Shown piece after piece: positions 26,550 to 35,218 of a DNA stretch of 64,000 bases. The first letter of the stretch is position 1. Each line of letters begins with the position of its first letter. The DNA is from Haladaptatus salinisoli (GTDB taxonomy: Archaea; Halobacteriota; Halobacteria; Halobacteriales; Haladaptataceae), in assembly GCF_020614375.1 (NCBI RefSeq), contig NZ_CP085327.1, forward strand, positions 310,001 to 374,000. Direction: 5' to 3'. Under the pieces are notes generated by a model, which did no database searches, was not told the DNA's origin, and saw nothing but the letters and a program-made list of their open reading frames with translations. The position numbers and the translations under genes are program-made.

Positions 26550-27413
26550 CTACTCGTCGGACGCGACGTCGGGCACGTCGAGTTCGCCCGTCAGTTCGAG
26601 GAACTCCGGGGACATCTCGAAGCCTTCGCGTTCGAACCGCTCTTTGACCGCCTGAAAGTACGCCGACCGGACGGCGAGGTACCGCCGGCGACTCGGGTCG
26701 TCTATCCAGAACCGCGACGTGAGTCCGATTCCGGCCGCGGTCACGTCGTCCACCGTCACCTCCGGTTTCGGCTCGGCCAGAATCTCCGGATTGCGCTCCG
26801 CCACTTCGAGGAGGACGCGCCGCATCTCGTCGATGTTCCCGCCGTACTCGACGCTGAAGGAGTAGTCGATTCGAAGCGCGTCCTTGATGGCGTGGTTCAC
26901 GACGACGGTGTTGGCGAGCACGGAGTTGGGTACCGTGATGAGTTCGTTCTTGAACGTTCGTACGCGGGTCGCTCGAAAGCTGATATCCTCGATGATACCC
27001 TCGTTGTCCTCCCACTCGATCCAGTCGCCGATGTTGAACTTCGGGTCGCTGATGATGAACACGCCGCCGACGAGGTTGCCGACGATGTCCCGGGACGCGA
27101 ACCCGACGGCGAGCGTGAGCGCGGCCGCGAACCCCCCCATCACGGACAACAGCGTCTCCAATCTGGCGAAAAAGAGCCCCGCGAAGAAGGCGACGACGAG
27201 GGTCGACACGCGGATGAACCGTAGCGTGGGCTTTCTGACCGTCGGCGTGACGCGCCGACTCCGGAGAAGACGCCGACCGACGGGCACCGCGACGAGACGA
27301 CCCAGACCGTAGGTCACGGTGAACGTCGCGACGAAGACGGCGAGCTGCAACAGGAACGCCGCGTAATCGACGCGACCGAGGACGTCGTCGAACGCCGGAC
27401 TCGGTGGAGTCAT
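26550..27413 (-). CDS. MscS-family mechanosensitive ion channel
   Basis: A 287-aa protein. Three N-terminal membrane segments (about 15-120) lead into the pore helix FAAALTLAVGFASRDIVGNLVGG, followed by the beta domain (DWIEWEDNEGIIEDISFRATRVRTF, NSVLANTVVVNH) and the cytoplasmic alpha/beta vestibule to about 275. Such channels open on membrane tension and release solutes during hypo-osmotic shock. The length is close to E. coli MscS. It is convergent with the oxidoreductase gene. Confidence 0.93.
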   Translation of the reverse strand: MTPPSPAFDDVLGRVDYAAFLLQLAVFVATFTVTYGLGRLVAVPVGRRLLRSRRVTPTVRKPTLRFIRVSTLVVAFFAGLFFARLETLLSVMGGFAAALTLAVGFASRDIVGNLVGGVFIISDPKFNIGDWIEWEDNEGIIEDISFRATRVRTFKNELITVPNSVLANTVVVNHAIKDALRIDYSFSVEYGGNIDEMRRVLLEVAERNPEILAEPKPEVTVDDVTAAGIGLTSRFWIDDPSRRRYLAVRSAYFQAVKERFEREGFEMSPEFLELTGELDVPDVASDE

Positions 27414-27540
27414 CGGCGGACGGGGCGGGGGAACGCCGGCGTGGTCGGTGCGGTGGGCTTTCCGGCGGATCTCGCGCTCATCACGTCTCCAGTTCCAGCC
27501 GGCGACGTAGTTAGCTGTGTTGGCATCGAACGGTGCCGAA

Positions 27541-27786
27541 CTACTCGGATCGCTCGTCGCCGTGCTCCGCGCAGAGGATGTCGCCCGTCTCCGTGTCGAA
27601 GACGAAGGCGTCCCCCGGCATGATTCGCTTCCCGTCGACGCCGCAGCCGTCCGAGTGGTCGAGGAAGTACTTCCCCTCCTCCTGGCCGGTTTCCAATCGT
27701 CCCGCCGCCACCGCGAACCGGACGAGCCCCTCGCCGATCTGCGTTCGTTCGGTCGAATCCGCGGTTTCGAATCGTACGCGTGGCAT
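27541..27786 (-). CDS. Hypothetical haloarchaeal protein, 81 aa
   Basis: An acidic soluble protein with ATG at 27786 and no membrane segment. Residues FETADSTERTQIGEG at the N-terminus and RIMPGDAFVFDTETGDILCAEHG at the C-terminus suggest a small beta-rich fold. Two cysteines (in SDGCGVDG and ILCAEHG) could bind metal. I do not recognise a named family. It is divergent from the molybdopterin protein. Confidence 0.7.
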   Translation of the reverse strand: MPRVRFETADSTERTQIGEGLVRFAVAAGRLETGQEEGKYFLDHSDGCGVDGKRIMPGDAFVFDTETGDILCAEHGDERSE

Positions 27787-27843
27787 GGTAACCCCCGCGA
27801 ACCGGTACGACCCGCGACGGGAAGAAAGCTCTCCCCGGCCCGG

Positions 27844-27853
27844 CTTTTTATCT
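27844..27853 (+). promoter_or_regulatory. TATA-like box of the molybdopterin-binding protein gene
   Basis: CTTTTTATCT is centred about 28 nt before the ATG at 27877, matching leaderless spacing. Confidence 0.5.
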
Positions 27854-27876
27854 ACGGGGTCGTCGAAGGCGCTCGT

Positions 27877-28479
27877 ATGGGGGTGGAAGACGTTACCGCG
27901 ATACACGAGGAGTACGGCGGCGAGCGATTGCCGCCGGGACAGCGCCGGACGGAGCGATTTCCCGTCCTCTCGAAGAGCGGGACGCCGCGGTGGGAGATGG
28001 ACTCGTGGGAGTTTTCGGTCACGGGCGCGGTCGAGAACGAACTCGCGCTCTCGTGGCGGGAGTTCACCGACCTTCCGCAGGAAACCCAACGACAGGACTT
28101 CCACTGCGTCACCGGTTGGAGCCGGTTCGACAACGAGTTCGCCGGCGTCCCGTTTCGAACCGTCGCGGAGCGAGCGGACGTGGCGGACGACGCCGTTCAC
28201 GTCCTGTTCGAATCGCTTGACGGCTACTCGACCAACCTCCCGCTCGACGAGTGCATGCGCGAGGGCGTGCTGTTCGCCCTCGAACTCGACGGCCAACCGC
28301 TCCCGTCGGAGCACGGCGGGCCGCTCCGGGTGGTCACGCCGCACAAGTACGCCTACAAGGGGGCCAAGTGGGTGAACGCCGTTAAATTCCTCACGGAGCC
28401 GAAACGCGGCTACTGGGAGAAACGCGGCTACTCGAACGCCGCGAACCCGTGGCGGGAGGAGCGGTACAGCTTCTTGTGA
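27877..28479 (+). CDS. Molybdopterin-dependent oxidoreductase, sulfite oxidase/MsrP-like catalytic domain
   Basis: A 200-aa protein consisting of one Oxidored_molyb domain. The molybdenum-ligand Cys lies in RQDFHCVTGWSRFDNEFAGV (about residue 77), and SLDGYSTNLPLDEC, VTPHKYAYKGAKWV and GYWEKRGY are family landmarks. There is no Tat signal, so it is probably cytoplasmic, and no dimerisation domain. The group includes MsrP-type methionine sulfoxide reductases and YedY-like enzymes; the substrate is unknown and no membrane partner lies adjacent. Confidence 0.88.
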   Translation: MGVEDVTAIHEEYGGERLPPGQRRTERFPVLSKSGTPRWEMDSWEFSVTGAVENELALSWREFTDLPQETQRQDFHCVTGWSRFDNEFAGVPFRTVAERADVADDAVHVLFESLDGYSTNLPLDECMREGVLFALELDGQPLPSEHGGPLRVVTPHKYAYKGAKWVNAVKFLTEPKRGYWEKRGYSNAANPWREERYSFL

Positions 28480-28549
28480 GGCTGACGTCGCACGCGTATC
28501 GGTGCGGCGTCCCGGTAAGTCACCGTAGCCGGTGGCCGCGGTTCGCGCG

Positions 28550-29194
28550 TCAACGACGACCCCTCGACCTTCGCCTCCGGTACCGTCGGTATTGAACCGC
28601 GATACCGAATCCGACGATGAGAAGCCAGAGAGCGTAGCTCGTGCCGAGCGTTTCCCAAACGTCACTCCGAAGGATCGGTAGGAAGCTACTCCAGTGGATC
28701 GCGAGATGCTGGAGGACGCTCGCGCCGAAGAGGCTCGTCACGACGGTCAAGAACGGGAGGTAGAACTGCCAAACGAGGATACCCACCGCACCGCCGACGA
28801 GCGCCGACTCGACGACCGGAGAGATCGAACCGAGCGCCGAGACGGGAATCGCCCCCGGTCGGTCGGGAGATGCCAGCAGTGAGTAGACGACCGACGACGA
28901 GAGGAGGACACACAGCGCGACGATGGCAGGTCGCTGTGCGGAGTAGGCGACACGGCTTCCGGCGATACTGCCGACGAGGGCACCGACCAGCGAAACGAGT
29001 AGCAAATCGGGCGAAGCGACGCCGACTGCGGGCGCGACGAGCGTTTGAGCGACGAAACTTCCCAGTAGGGCACCGGCTAATCCGCCGACCAGCGACGTGA
29101 GTCGTGTCACGAACGAGTAGCCGAAGCACGTGAACGCGAGTCCGAGCCCTAGCGCCAGTACCACGACCGCCGCCGTGGGGAAATCCGCGACCAT
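28550..29194 (-). CDS. DUF4203/TMEM198-like membrane protein
   Basis: A 214-aa protein with about seven hydrophobic segments. Gly-rich helices (SLVGGLAGALLGSFVA, GALVGSIAGSRVAY) recall the DUF4203 family, whose function is unknown. It ends in a very basic cytoplasmic tail (RYRRRRSRGRR), consistent with a positive-inside C-terminus. Convergent with the molybdopterin gene. Confidence 0.72.
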   Translation of the reverse strand: MVADFPTAAVVVLALGLGLAFTCFGYSFVTRLTSLVGGLAGALLGSFVAQTLVAPAVGVASPDLLLVSLVGALVGSIAGSRVAYSAQRPAIVALCVLLSSSVVYSLLASPDRPGAIPVSALGSISPVVESALVGGAVGILVWQFYLPFLTVVTSLFGASVLQHLAIHWSSFLPILRSDVWETLGTSYALWLLIVGFGIAVQYRRYRRRRSRGRR

Positions 29195-29316
29195 CGATTC
29201 CGTATCGCAAACTGGTGTTGCATTCCGTTAATTGACTTGGTAGAATATCGTCCGGAGTATCGCGATTCATCGAAACGAGACGGTGATTCCGATTCAGATA
29301 GTCGAGGACGAGGAAA

Positions 29317-30015
29317 TCAGGGTTCCGACGCCTCACCCGTGGGGTTTTCGTCGAGCCACGTTTCCAACTCCTCCCAATAGGCCTCCCACTCGGCGAGCAG
29401 GCGGTCGTACTCCTCGCGGGCAGTGTCGGCTCCTTCGTAGCTGGCGAGCGATTTTAGTCGGTTTTTCATTCCTTTTAAACAGGCCTCGTTTTCGTCGTAC
29501 CAGTTGTAACCACACTGAACCATAGCGTCGTGGTACATCGTCCAGAACCCGATACCCGGGCGATTTTCGTCGGAGTGTTCGGCGACGGCAGGTAGCTCTT
29601 CCCCGAACTCGCGGAGATACGAGAGTGCGAAGTGCGCCGTGAGTGGCTTCAGCCGATACTCCCACTCACCGCCAATCTCCCCTTTCACGTCCCGTTGCTG
29701 TTCGAGGAGACTTTCGTATCCCTCTTCGGTCTCCTCGTACCGCCGGAGGTTCCACGATTCGAGTCCGTCGAATCGGTTCCAGCGGTTCGCTTCGCTCTCG
29801 ACTATGGCGTCCGGGTCGCCCTCGAAGACGATTCGAACCAGTCCGCAGTCCGGCCCCGAGTCGTACTCTGCGAACTGCCGGTACGCCCAGAACCACCCGG
29901 TTTCCCAGAAGTCGCCCGCTTCGAAGCGATTCCACGCGTCCGGGAGGTACTCTCGAACGAACCGTTCTTCGTCTTCGAGCGATTCGAGCCGAAATTCGAC
30001 ATCTGCGCCTGCCAT
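29317..30015 (-). CDS. Hypothetical acidic protein, 232 aa
   Basis: A soluble, Glu- and Trp-rich helical protein. ATG at 30015 (MAGADVEFRLESLEDEERF) is chosen because the frame further upstream is not protein-like. Segments such as FWETGWFWAYRQFAEYD and FWTMYHDAMVQCGYNWYDENEAC are distinctive but I do not recognise the family. The C-terminal third is strongly helical with charged repeats. It lies divergent from an ArsR-like regulator, which may control it. Confidence 0.7.
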   Translation of the reverse strand: MAGADVEFRLESLEDEERFVREYLPDAWNRFEAGDFWETGWFWAYRQFAEYDSGPDCGLVRIVFEGDPDAIVESEANRWNRFDGLESWNLRRYEETEEGYESLLEQQRDVKGEIGGEWEYRLKPLTAHFALSYLREFGEELPAVAEHSDENRPGIGFWTMYHDAMVQCGYNWYDENEACLKGMKNRLKSLASYEGADTAREEYDRLLAEWEAYWEELETWLDENPTGEASEP

Positions 30016-30123
30016 GTCTCGACTGCCGGGCGAGAGGAATATATCGTTTCCGCGAAGCTTGTTTCTGTAGAAATAGTGACCGTTTCCCGAAAGTATGTCA
30101 CGGAGACTGATCGATGACGGTCC

Positions 30124-30519
30124 ATGCGGCCGACGGAATCCTCCACAGCCGACATCCCCGAAACGGCGATAGACGCGCTCGGAACGCTCGCGAGCGAACA
30201 CCGTATCGCAATTCTCCGAGAACTCGCGACCGCGGACGAACCGCTCGCGTTCTCGGAACTCCGCGAACGCGTGGGCATCCGGGATACGGGCCAGTTCAAC
30301 TACCACCTCTCGAAGCTCCGCGGGCGATTCGTCCGGGAAACCGACGGAAAGTACGAACTCGGTCACGCTGGCGAGCGCGTAGTGCTCGCAACCGCCGACC
30401 TGGACGCGGACGGTACCGCCGCGTTCGCCGAAGCGCGCACCGAGGAAAGCGACGAATGTGCAGTTTGTGGCGAGGAGGACTGCAATCGCGTGATTCACGT
30501 GCATCTCTCGGGGGCGTGA
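30124..30519 (+). CDS. ArsR-like winged-helix regulator with C-terminal Cys cluster
   Basis: A 131-aa protein. The winged helix (about 15-75: LASEHRIAILRELATADEPLAF, TGQFNYHLSKLRGRFV) is of the haloarchaeal ArsR/DUF7347-like kind. It is followed by a short acidic linker and a C-terminal CAVCGEEDCNRVIHVH that could bind one metal ion (Cys114, Cys117, Cys122 approximately, with His). This suggests a metal- or redox-responsive regulator. It is divergent from the 232-aa hypothetical gene across 108 bp. Confidence 0.82.
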   Translation: MRPTESSTADIPETAIDALGTLASEHRIAILRELATADEPLAFSELRERVGIRDTGQFNYHLSKLRGRFVRETDGKYELGHAGERVVLATADLDADGTAAFAEARTEESDECAVCGEEDCNRVIHVHLSGA

Positions 30520-30669
30520 TGGCGAATTCGTCCGATTCCATAGAGCGAAATACGATTTACGGGTTCGGTATTCGACCCTGCTCCTGAGAAAAACGAAACT
30601 CGAACGAGAGAGTTCGGTCAGCAATCCGACTTCTCTCGCCGCAGCGATTCGACCCGTTCCACCGGGCTT

Positions 30670-31434
30670 TCACTCGAACTCCGGTTCCCGACCCTCCAGG
30701 AAGGCCGACACGCCCTCCTCGTGGGCGGGCATGTCGTACGCCTGCGACTGAATCATCGTCTCGTAGTCCAGCGCCTCGCGCCACGCTTTCCCGAGGTTTT
30801 CGTGGAGCGCTTGCTTACCGAGGGCGATGGTGCGCGTCGGTTGCTCCGCGAGTTGGTCGGTCAGCTCCGTGACCCTGATGTCGAGCTGTTCGTCCGGCAC
30901 GACACCGTTTATCACGTCCAGTTCGGCGGCTTCCTCGGCCGAGATCATCTCGCCCGTGAACGCGAGTTCCTTGGCCTTCCGCAACCCCACGAGTCGCGGC
31001 AGGAGGAACGTTCCGCCCATGTCCGGAACGAGACCGACGTTGATGAACGACGCCGCGAACCGAGCCGACTCGCCGGCGTAGGCGAAGTCGGACGCGGTGA
31101 CGAGCGCCATGCCCGCGCCCACCGCGTCGCCGTTCACCTTGGCCACGACCGGGACCGGCGCGGACAGCACCTCGCTGACGACGCGCGAGAGCGTGTCGCG
31201 TACGCGCTCGTAGGCGTCCCTGACGTTCTCCTCGCGGTCGGCCATCGACTGGATGTCGCCGCCCGCGCTGAACGCCTCGCCCTCGCCGGTCAGCACGACC
31301 GCGTCGATGGACTCGGGGTCGCTCTCCGCGAGTATCTCGGCGAGTTCGCCCGCCGCCTCCGGCGTGAAGGCGTTCCGAACCTCGGGGCGGTCGAACGTCA
31401 CCGTGCGCACTCCGTCGTCGTCTGAGACGTGCAT
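30670..31434 (-). CDS. paaG: Enoyl-CoA hydratase/isomerase, PaaG-like
   Basis: A 254-aa crotonase-fold protein. The oxyanion-hole segment is EAFSAGGDIQSM, followed by NGDAVGAGMALVTASDF, and the motif GLVPDMGGTFLLPRLVG places an Asp where PaaG (1,2-epoxyphenylacetyl-CoA isomerase) has its catalytic Asp rather than the Glu pair of typical hydratases. The C-terminal EGVSAFLEGREPEF also parallels PaaG. It should convert the ring epoxide made by PaaABC to oxepin-CoA. It lies 1.7 kb from paaA. A generic enoyl-CoA hydratase is the alternative. Confidence 0.82.
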   Translation of the reverse strand: MHVSDDDGVRTVTFDRPEVRNAFTPEAAGELAEILAESDPESIDAVVLTGEGEAFSAGGDIQSMADREENVRDAYERVRDTLSRVVSEVLSAPVPVVAKVNGDAVGAGMALVTASDFAYAGESARFAASFINVGLVPDMGGTFLLPRLVGLRKAKELAFTGEMISAEEAAELDVINGVVPDEQLDIRVTELTDQLAEQPTRTIALGKQALHENLGKAWREALDYETMIQSQAYDMPAHEEGVSAFLEGREPEFE

Positions 31435-31459
31435 ACGAAAACTGGGTCGCCGCACGCAC

Positions 31460-31468
31460 ATTTAATTA
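31460..31468. promoter_or_regulatory. Shared TATA-like box between paaG-like and thioesterase genes
   Basis: ATTTAATTA is the only AT-rich block in the 55-bp divergent gap. It is about 26 nt from the plus-strand ATG (31490) and about 30 nt from the minus-strand ATG (31434), so it may act in both directions. Confidence 0.4.
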
Positions 31469-31489
31469 CTCCCCGTGTGCAGTCGGCGT

Positions 31490-31873
31490 ATGGATATCGA
31501 AGCGTTCTTCGAGGGGATGCCCTTCGCCGACCTGCTCGGGGTCGAAGTGACCGAGGCCGCGGACGGCCACGCCGAAGGAAAAGTGGCGATGCGCGACGAG
31601 CTATCGTGGAACCGAGACCGACTCATGGCGCACGGCGGCGTCACGTTCACCCTCGCGGACACCGTCGGCGGCGCGGCGCTCGTCTCGCTCAACGACCAGC
31701 CGGTGCCGACGATCGACATGCGCATCGACTACCTCAGCGCGGGAACGGGCGACCTGTACGCCGAAGCGGACGTGGTGCGAAACGGGAGCGACGTCGGCAC
31801 CGTCGACGTGAGCGTCTACGACGAGGACGGCGAGCACGTCGCGGACGCCCGCGGCGTCTACAAGACTGGGTGA
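31490..31873 (+). CDS. PaaI-superfamily hotdog thioesterase
   Basis: A 127-aa hotdog protein. The hydrolysis motif LMAHGGVTFTLADTVGGAALVSLND has the HGG turn with a downstream Asp. DMRIDYLSAGTGDLYAEADVV and a C-terminal GVYKTG complete the fold. It should hydrolyse an acyl-CoA. It is more distant from canonical PaaI than the protein at 18572-18964. Its divergent pairing with the paaG-like gene suggests a role in the same pathway. Confidence 0.85.
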   Translation: MDIEAFFEGMPFADLLGVEVTEAADGHAEGKVAMRDELSWNRDRLMAHGGVTFTLADTVGGAALVSLNDQPVPTIDMRIDYLSAGTGDLYAEADVVRNGSDVGTVDVSVYDEDGEHVADARGVYKTG

Positions 31874-32122
31874 GGGCACGGCCAAGTTCGAAAACGGAAC
31901 GGCGACGAAATCGACCGAACACGAACGATTTGCCGTCGCCTCGACCGACCCCGAACGTTATCAGGGAAAGCGCGGCCATCGCCGACGTGACCTGATTCGA
32001 GTCGTGAAGCGCCCCGCGGTCGCACGGCACGCCGCTTCACGCCTAGCTTCCCGCGATCGGTGCCGTCTGTTCGCCACGTCCGCTCGCGGCCGCGTTTCTC
32101 CACCGCCGTTCATCCGTCTTCA

Positions 32123-32314
32123 TCACCCCCCGTCGGTCGACGAGACGAAGGCGTCGTCCAGCGCGAGGAGCGGAATCAACACGAGGAGCAAGACTCCCGT
32201 CGCGTAACCCAGTACCGCGAGACCGTCCGGGAGATGACGAGCCTGCGCGATGAAGAGATAGCCGAAGACGAGAAGGGGTACTTCGAGCCGGAACGGGACG
32301 ACGAGTGCGGGCAC
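32123..32314 (-). CDS. Small two-segment membrane protein, GTG start
   Basis: A 63-aa hydrophobic protein with two predicted membrane helices (about 3-25 and 30-53) and a short acidic tail ending STDGG. The only usable start is GTG at 32314. No family recognised. It sits between a thioesterase and the HTH regulator; its hydrophobic pattern is hard to explain as chance, but the small size keeps confidence moderate. Confidence 0.5.
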   Translation of the reverse strand: MPALVVPFRLEVPLLVFGYLFIAQARHLPDGLAVLGYATGVLLLVLIPLLALDDAFVSSTDGG

Positions 32315-32383
32315 GGCAGAAAAATGGTGACTGAGTGACGAATAGCTTGCGCCGAAGTAACCGCGGACGAGGGTCGACGTCCG

Positions 32384-33025
32384 CTACGCGAACAACTGCG
32401 AGAAGAGCGATCGCTCGGCCCGGTGGATTCGCTCCAGAAACGCCGACTTGCTGATGCCGAGTTCGTCGGCCACCTCGCTCGCGGTCGCCTCGCGGGGGAC
32501 GCCGAAGTAGCCCATCTCCCGCGCGGTTCGCAGGGCGCGCTCCTGCGCCGGCGTCACGTCCCACTGCTGCGCGACGACGTTCTCGTCCTCGGAGCCGAGC
32601 TGGTGGACGCGCTCCAACCGCATCCCGACGGTCTCCCCCGCGGCTTCGAGGACGCCCTGGAGCACGTCGTGACCCACCACCGCGCCCGTGAACTTTCCGC
32701 TGCCGCCGTGGTACCGGAGCGACTCGGCCATGAACCCGACGTTCGTCAGTTCGTGAACGACGCAGGGGTGTTTCGAGAGGCATCTGTAGTTCTGCCTCCC
32801 GTCGGTGGTCGAGACGTGGAGGTAGCGAATTCGGTCGTCCGCGTCTAGACGGTCGGCGAGTCCGTCGCTTCCGGCGGGAGCGCTGAACCGCAGGAGTGCG
32901 TAGCCGTCGTCGCGGTGCTGCGGCGGTTGACAGTCGATTCGCGCGCCCGTCGCCCCCGACGCCTCGGCGAGCGGACAGTCGTCCCCCGTGACGGTGAACT
33001 CCACGACGAGGCACTCGTCTATCAT
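32384..33025 (-). CDS. Bat-type HTH-10 regulator, probable regulator of the paa operon
   Basis: A 213-aa protein. The C-terminal HTH-10 domain (about 155-210: VTPAQERALRTAREMGYFGVPREA, EVADELGISKSAFLERIHRAE) is the DNA-binding unit of haloarchaeal bacterio-opsin-activator-like proteins. The N-terminal 150 residues are a variable sensing domain with several Cys. It is divergent from paaA with 84 bp between starts and its own TATA-like box, so control of paaABCD, perhaps in response to a CoA ester, is a natural inference. Confidence 0.85.
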   Translation of the reverse strand: MIDECLVVEFTVTGDDCPLAEASGATGARIDCQPPQHRDDGYALLRFSAPAGSDGLADRLDADDRIRYLHVSTTDGRQNYRCLSKHPCVVHELTNVGFMAESLRYHGGSGKFTGAVVGHDVLQGVLEAAGETVGMRLERVHQLGSEDENVVAQQWDVTPAQERALRTAREMGYFGVPREATASEVADELGISKSAFLERIHRAERSLFSQLFA

Positions 33026-33048
33026 CGACGGCGTGTACGCGGCGGCAG

Positions 33049-33057
33049 TATTTAAAG
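33049..33057 (-). promoter_or_regulatory. TATA-like box of the HTH-10 regulator
   Basis: On the minus strand CTTTAAATA is centred about 28 nt before the ATG at 33025, leaderless spacing. Confidence 0.55.
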
Positions 33058-33075
33058 CCAGCCTATGGACGGGTG

Positions 33076-33085
33076 AAATAGTATA
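33076..33085 (+). promoter_or_regulatory. TATA-like box of the paaABCD operon
   Basis: AAATAGTATA is centred about 29 nt before the paaA ATG at 33110. It lies only about 20 bp from the regulator's own box, so one bound regulator could affect both promoters. Confidence 0.5.
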
Positions 33086-33109
33086 GGTCGGGATGCATAA
33101 CTATCGACC

Positions 33110-34051
33110 ATGGACATCGAGACCGTCAAAGAGCGGGCCGGCCCCCGGCAGTTCAGTCCGAAGGACGACATGCCGGAGGAGTACCGGAAGGCGGCGACCC
33201 GCATGATTCAGTTCCACGCGAACTCGGAGATTATGGGGGCGTACCTGGAGCGACCCTTCATCCGGCAGTCGCCGAGCCTCGACCGAAAGCTGGCGTTCAG
33301 CGCGAAGGTGCAGGACGAGATCGGCCACGGACAGCTGCTCTACCGCGCCGCCGAATCGCTCGGCGTGAAGACCCGCGAGCAGATGCTGGACGAGTTGGCG
33401 AACGGCGAGGGGAAGTTCCTGAACTGCTTCCACTACGAGATGACGGAGTGGTGGGAGACGCCGATGATCGCCTTCTTCGTGGACGGCGCGGCGATGCGCC
33501 GACAGGCGACCCTGAAGCGCACGAGTTGGGAACCCTACGCCCACGCGATGGACAAAGTCTGCTTCGAGGAAGGGTTCCACGTTAAACACGGCGAGGACAT
33601 CATGCGCGAACTCTCGATGGGGTCGAAGAAGGAACAGGAACTACTACAGGACGCCTTCGACGAGTGGTGGCCGCGCATCATCCAGTTCTTCGGGCCGACG
33701 AACGACAAGAGCACGCACCACGACTTCTCCGCCGACGTGGGCCTGAAGACGATGACGAACGACGACCTCCGTAACGCCTTCCTCAACGCCTACATCCCGA
33801 AGGCGAAGAAGTACGGGCTGGAGATTCCGGACGAACCGCGCATCGAGCGCGACGAGGAGACGGGCACGTACAAGGTGCGCGAGGACGATTTGGACTGGGA
33901 CGAGTTCTTCCAAATCGCCAAGAACAGCTACGAACCCGGCGTCGGCCAGATAAACGGTCGTAAGCGCGCGCAGGACGCGGTCGAGTGGGTTCGCGACGCG
34001 CTGGACGACTGGGAAACGAGCGGTTCCAACTCGCCGGTGGCGGCTGATTAA
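33110..34051 (+). CDS. paaA: 1,2-phenylacetyl-CoA epoxidase, catalytic subunit PaaA
   Basis: A 313-aa ferritin-like di-iron monooxygenase subunit. Iron-ligand motifs are visible: DEIGHG (Glu70, His73) and EEGFHVKHGE (about 153-162), with further carboxylates in adjacent helices. With PaaB and PaaC it forms the complex that epoxidises the aromatic ring of phenylacetyl-CoA using O2 and reducing power. The length matches bacterial PaaA. First gene of an operon in which paaB starts 1 nt after the stop. Confidence 0.96.
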   Translation: MDIETVKERAGPRQFSPKDDMPEEYRKAATRMIQFHANSEIMGAYLERPFIRQSPSLDRKLAFSAKVQDEIGHGQLLYRAAESLGVKTREQMLDELANGEGKFLNCFHYEMTEWWETPMIAFFVDGAAMRRQATLKRTSWEPYAHAMDKVCFEEGFHVKHGEDIMRELSMGSKKEQELLQDAFDEWWPRIIQFFGPTNDKSTHHDFSADVGLKTMTNDDLRNAFLNAYIPKAKKYGLEIPDEPRIERDEETGTYKVREDDLDWDEFFQIAKNSYEPGVGQINGRKRAQDAVEWVRDALDDWETSGSNSPVAAD

Positions 34052-34052
34052 C

Positions 34053-34373
34053 ATGATCTGGGAAGTGTTCCGACAGGAGGAAGCGGGCAAGTACCACACC
34101 CACTGCGGAAACGTCCACGCGCCGGACCGCGACATGGCGCTCATGTTCGCTCAGATTCAACACGGGCGGCGCAAGCCGACGAACAGCCTCTGGGTCGTTC
34201 CGAAGGACGAAATCGGCGAAGTCGACGCCGACGAGGCGGCCTTCGGCGGAACGACGGACAAATCCTACCGCTGGGTGATGGCGTACAACCGCATCGACTC
34301 CAGTTTCGCCGAGGAGATAGAGGACAGCGAGGCCGAGCAAGAGGAGGCCGACCGACAGCGGGGTGAAGCCTGA
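34053..34373 (+). CDS. paaB: 1,2-phenylacetyl-CoA epoxidase subunit PaaB
   Basis: A 106-aa protein with the family opening WEVFRQEEAGKYHTHCGNVHAPDRDMA, then QIQHGRRKPTNSLWVVPKDEI. PaaB is the small non-catalytic bridging subunit of the epoxidase. The acidic C-terminal extension (EEIEDSEAEQEEADRQ) is a haloarchaeal addition. It overlaps paaC by one base (TGATG). Confidence 0.95.
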   Translation: MIWEVFRQEEAGKYHTHCGNVHAPDRDMALMFAQIQHGRRKPTNSLWVVPKDEIGEVDADEAAFGGTTDKSYRWVMAYNRIDSSFAEEIEDSEAEQEEADRQRGEA

Positions 34374-35218
34374 TGTCGGCGCAGCTCGCCGGACCGGACG
34401 AACTGAGCGACGAGGAGCGAGAGGCGGTCGAATCGCTCCTCTACCGCCTCGCGGACGACGAACTCGTCCTCGCGGAACGCTACACCGAGTGGCAGGTTCG
34501 CGCGCCGACGCTGGAGTCCGACCTCGCCATCTCGAACATCGCGCAGGACGAACTCGGGCACGCCCGCCTCTGGTACGACCTGTTGCAGGACTTCGGCCGC
34601 ACCGAATCCGAACTCATCTTCGAGCGCGACCCGAGCGACTTCCGGCACGCGACGCTCGTGGAACTCCCCTTCGAGTCGGGAGACTGGGCCGACGCCATCG
34701 TCCGCGGGTACTTCTACGACGTGGCCGAACAATTGCGCCTCGAGGCCCTCGAAGGGACGTCGTACCCGCGAATCGGGGACAGGGTGGCGAAGATTCTGAG
34801 CGAGGAGGACTACCACCGCGAGCACGCCCAGAACTGGCTCGAACGACTCGCCGACGACGACGAGGGGCGAGAGCGCGTGCAGTCGGCGGTCGACAGGTTG
34901 TTCCCCTACGCGCTGACGCTGTTCGTGGCGGGCGACGCCGACGAGCGGATAGACGAACTCGGAATACGAACCCAGTCGCTCGAAGCGATGCGCGAACGGT
35001 GGCTCGACATCGTCGTGCCGTTCCTCGTCTCGCTGGATATCGACGTACCGGAGGAACTCCGGAGCGACGACCCGGACGAACTGCTCCCCGAGCGCGTCGG
35101 ACGCGACGGCAGCCACACCGACGACTGGTTCGACCTGCACGAGGACATGACCCGGTCGTACCGCGAGCTCGGGCGAACCGAAGCCCACCGAATAATGCCG
35201 GACCCCGACGATGAGTAA
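34373..35218 (+). CDS. paaC: 1,2-phenylacetyl-CoA epoxidase structural subunit PaaC
   Basis: A 281-aa ferritin-like protein paralogous to PaaA. Helix motifs AQDELGHARLWYDLLQ and SEEDYHREHAQNWLERL are present. In the known complex PaaC pairs with PaaA and supports its fold without catalysing the reaction itself. The length is close to the bacterial protein. It overlaps paaD by 8 bases. Confidence 0.95.
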   Translation: MSAQLAGPDELSDEEREAVESLLYRLADDELVLAERYTEWQVRAPTLESDLAISNIAQDELGHARLWYDLLQDFGRTESELIFERDPSDFRHATLVELPFESGDWADAIVRGYFYDVAEQLRLEALEGTSYPRIGDRVAKILSEEDYHREHAQNWLERLADDDEGRERVQSAVDRLFPYALTLFVAGDADERIDELGIRTQSLEAMRERWLDIVVPFLVSLDIDVPEELRSDDPDELLPERVGRDGSHTDDWFDLHEDMTRSYRELGRTEAHRIMPDPDDE

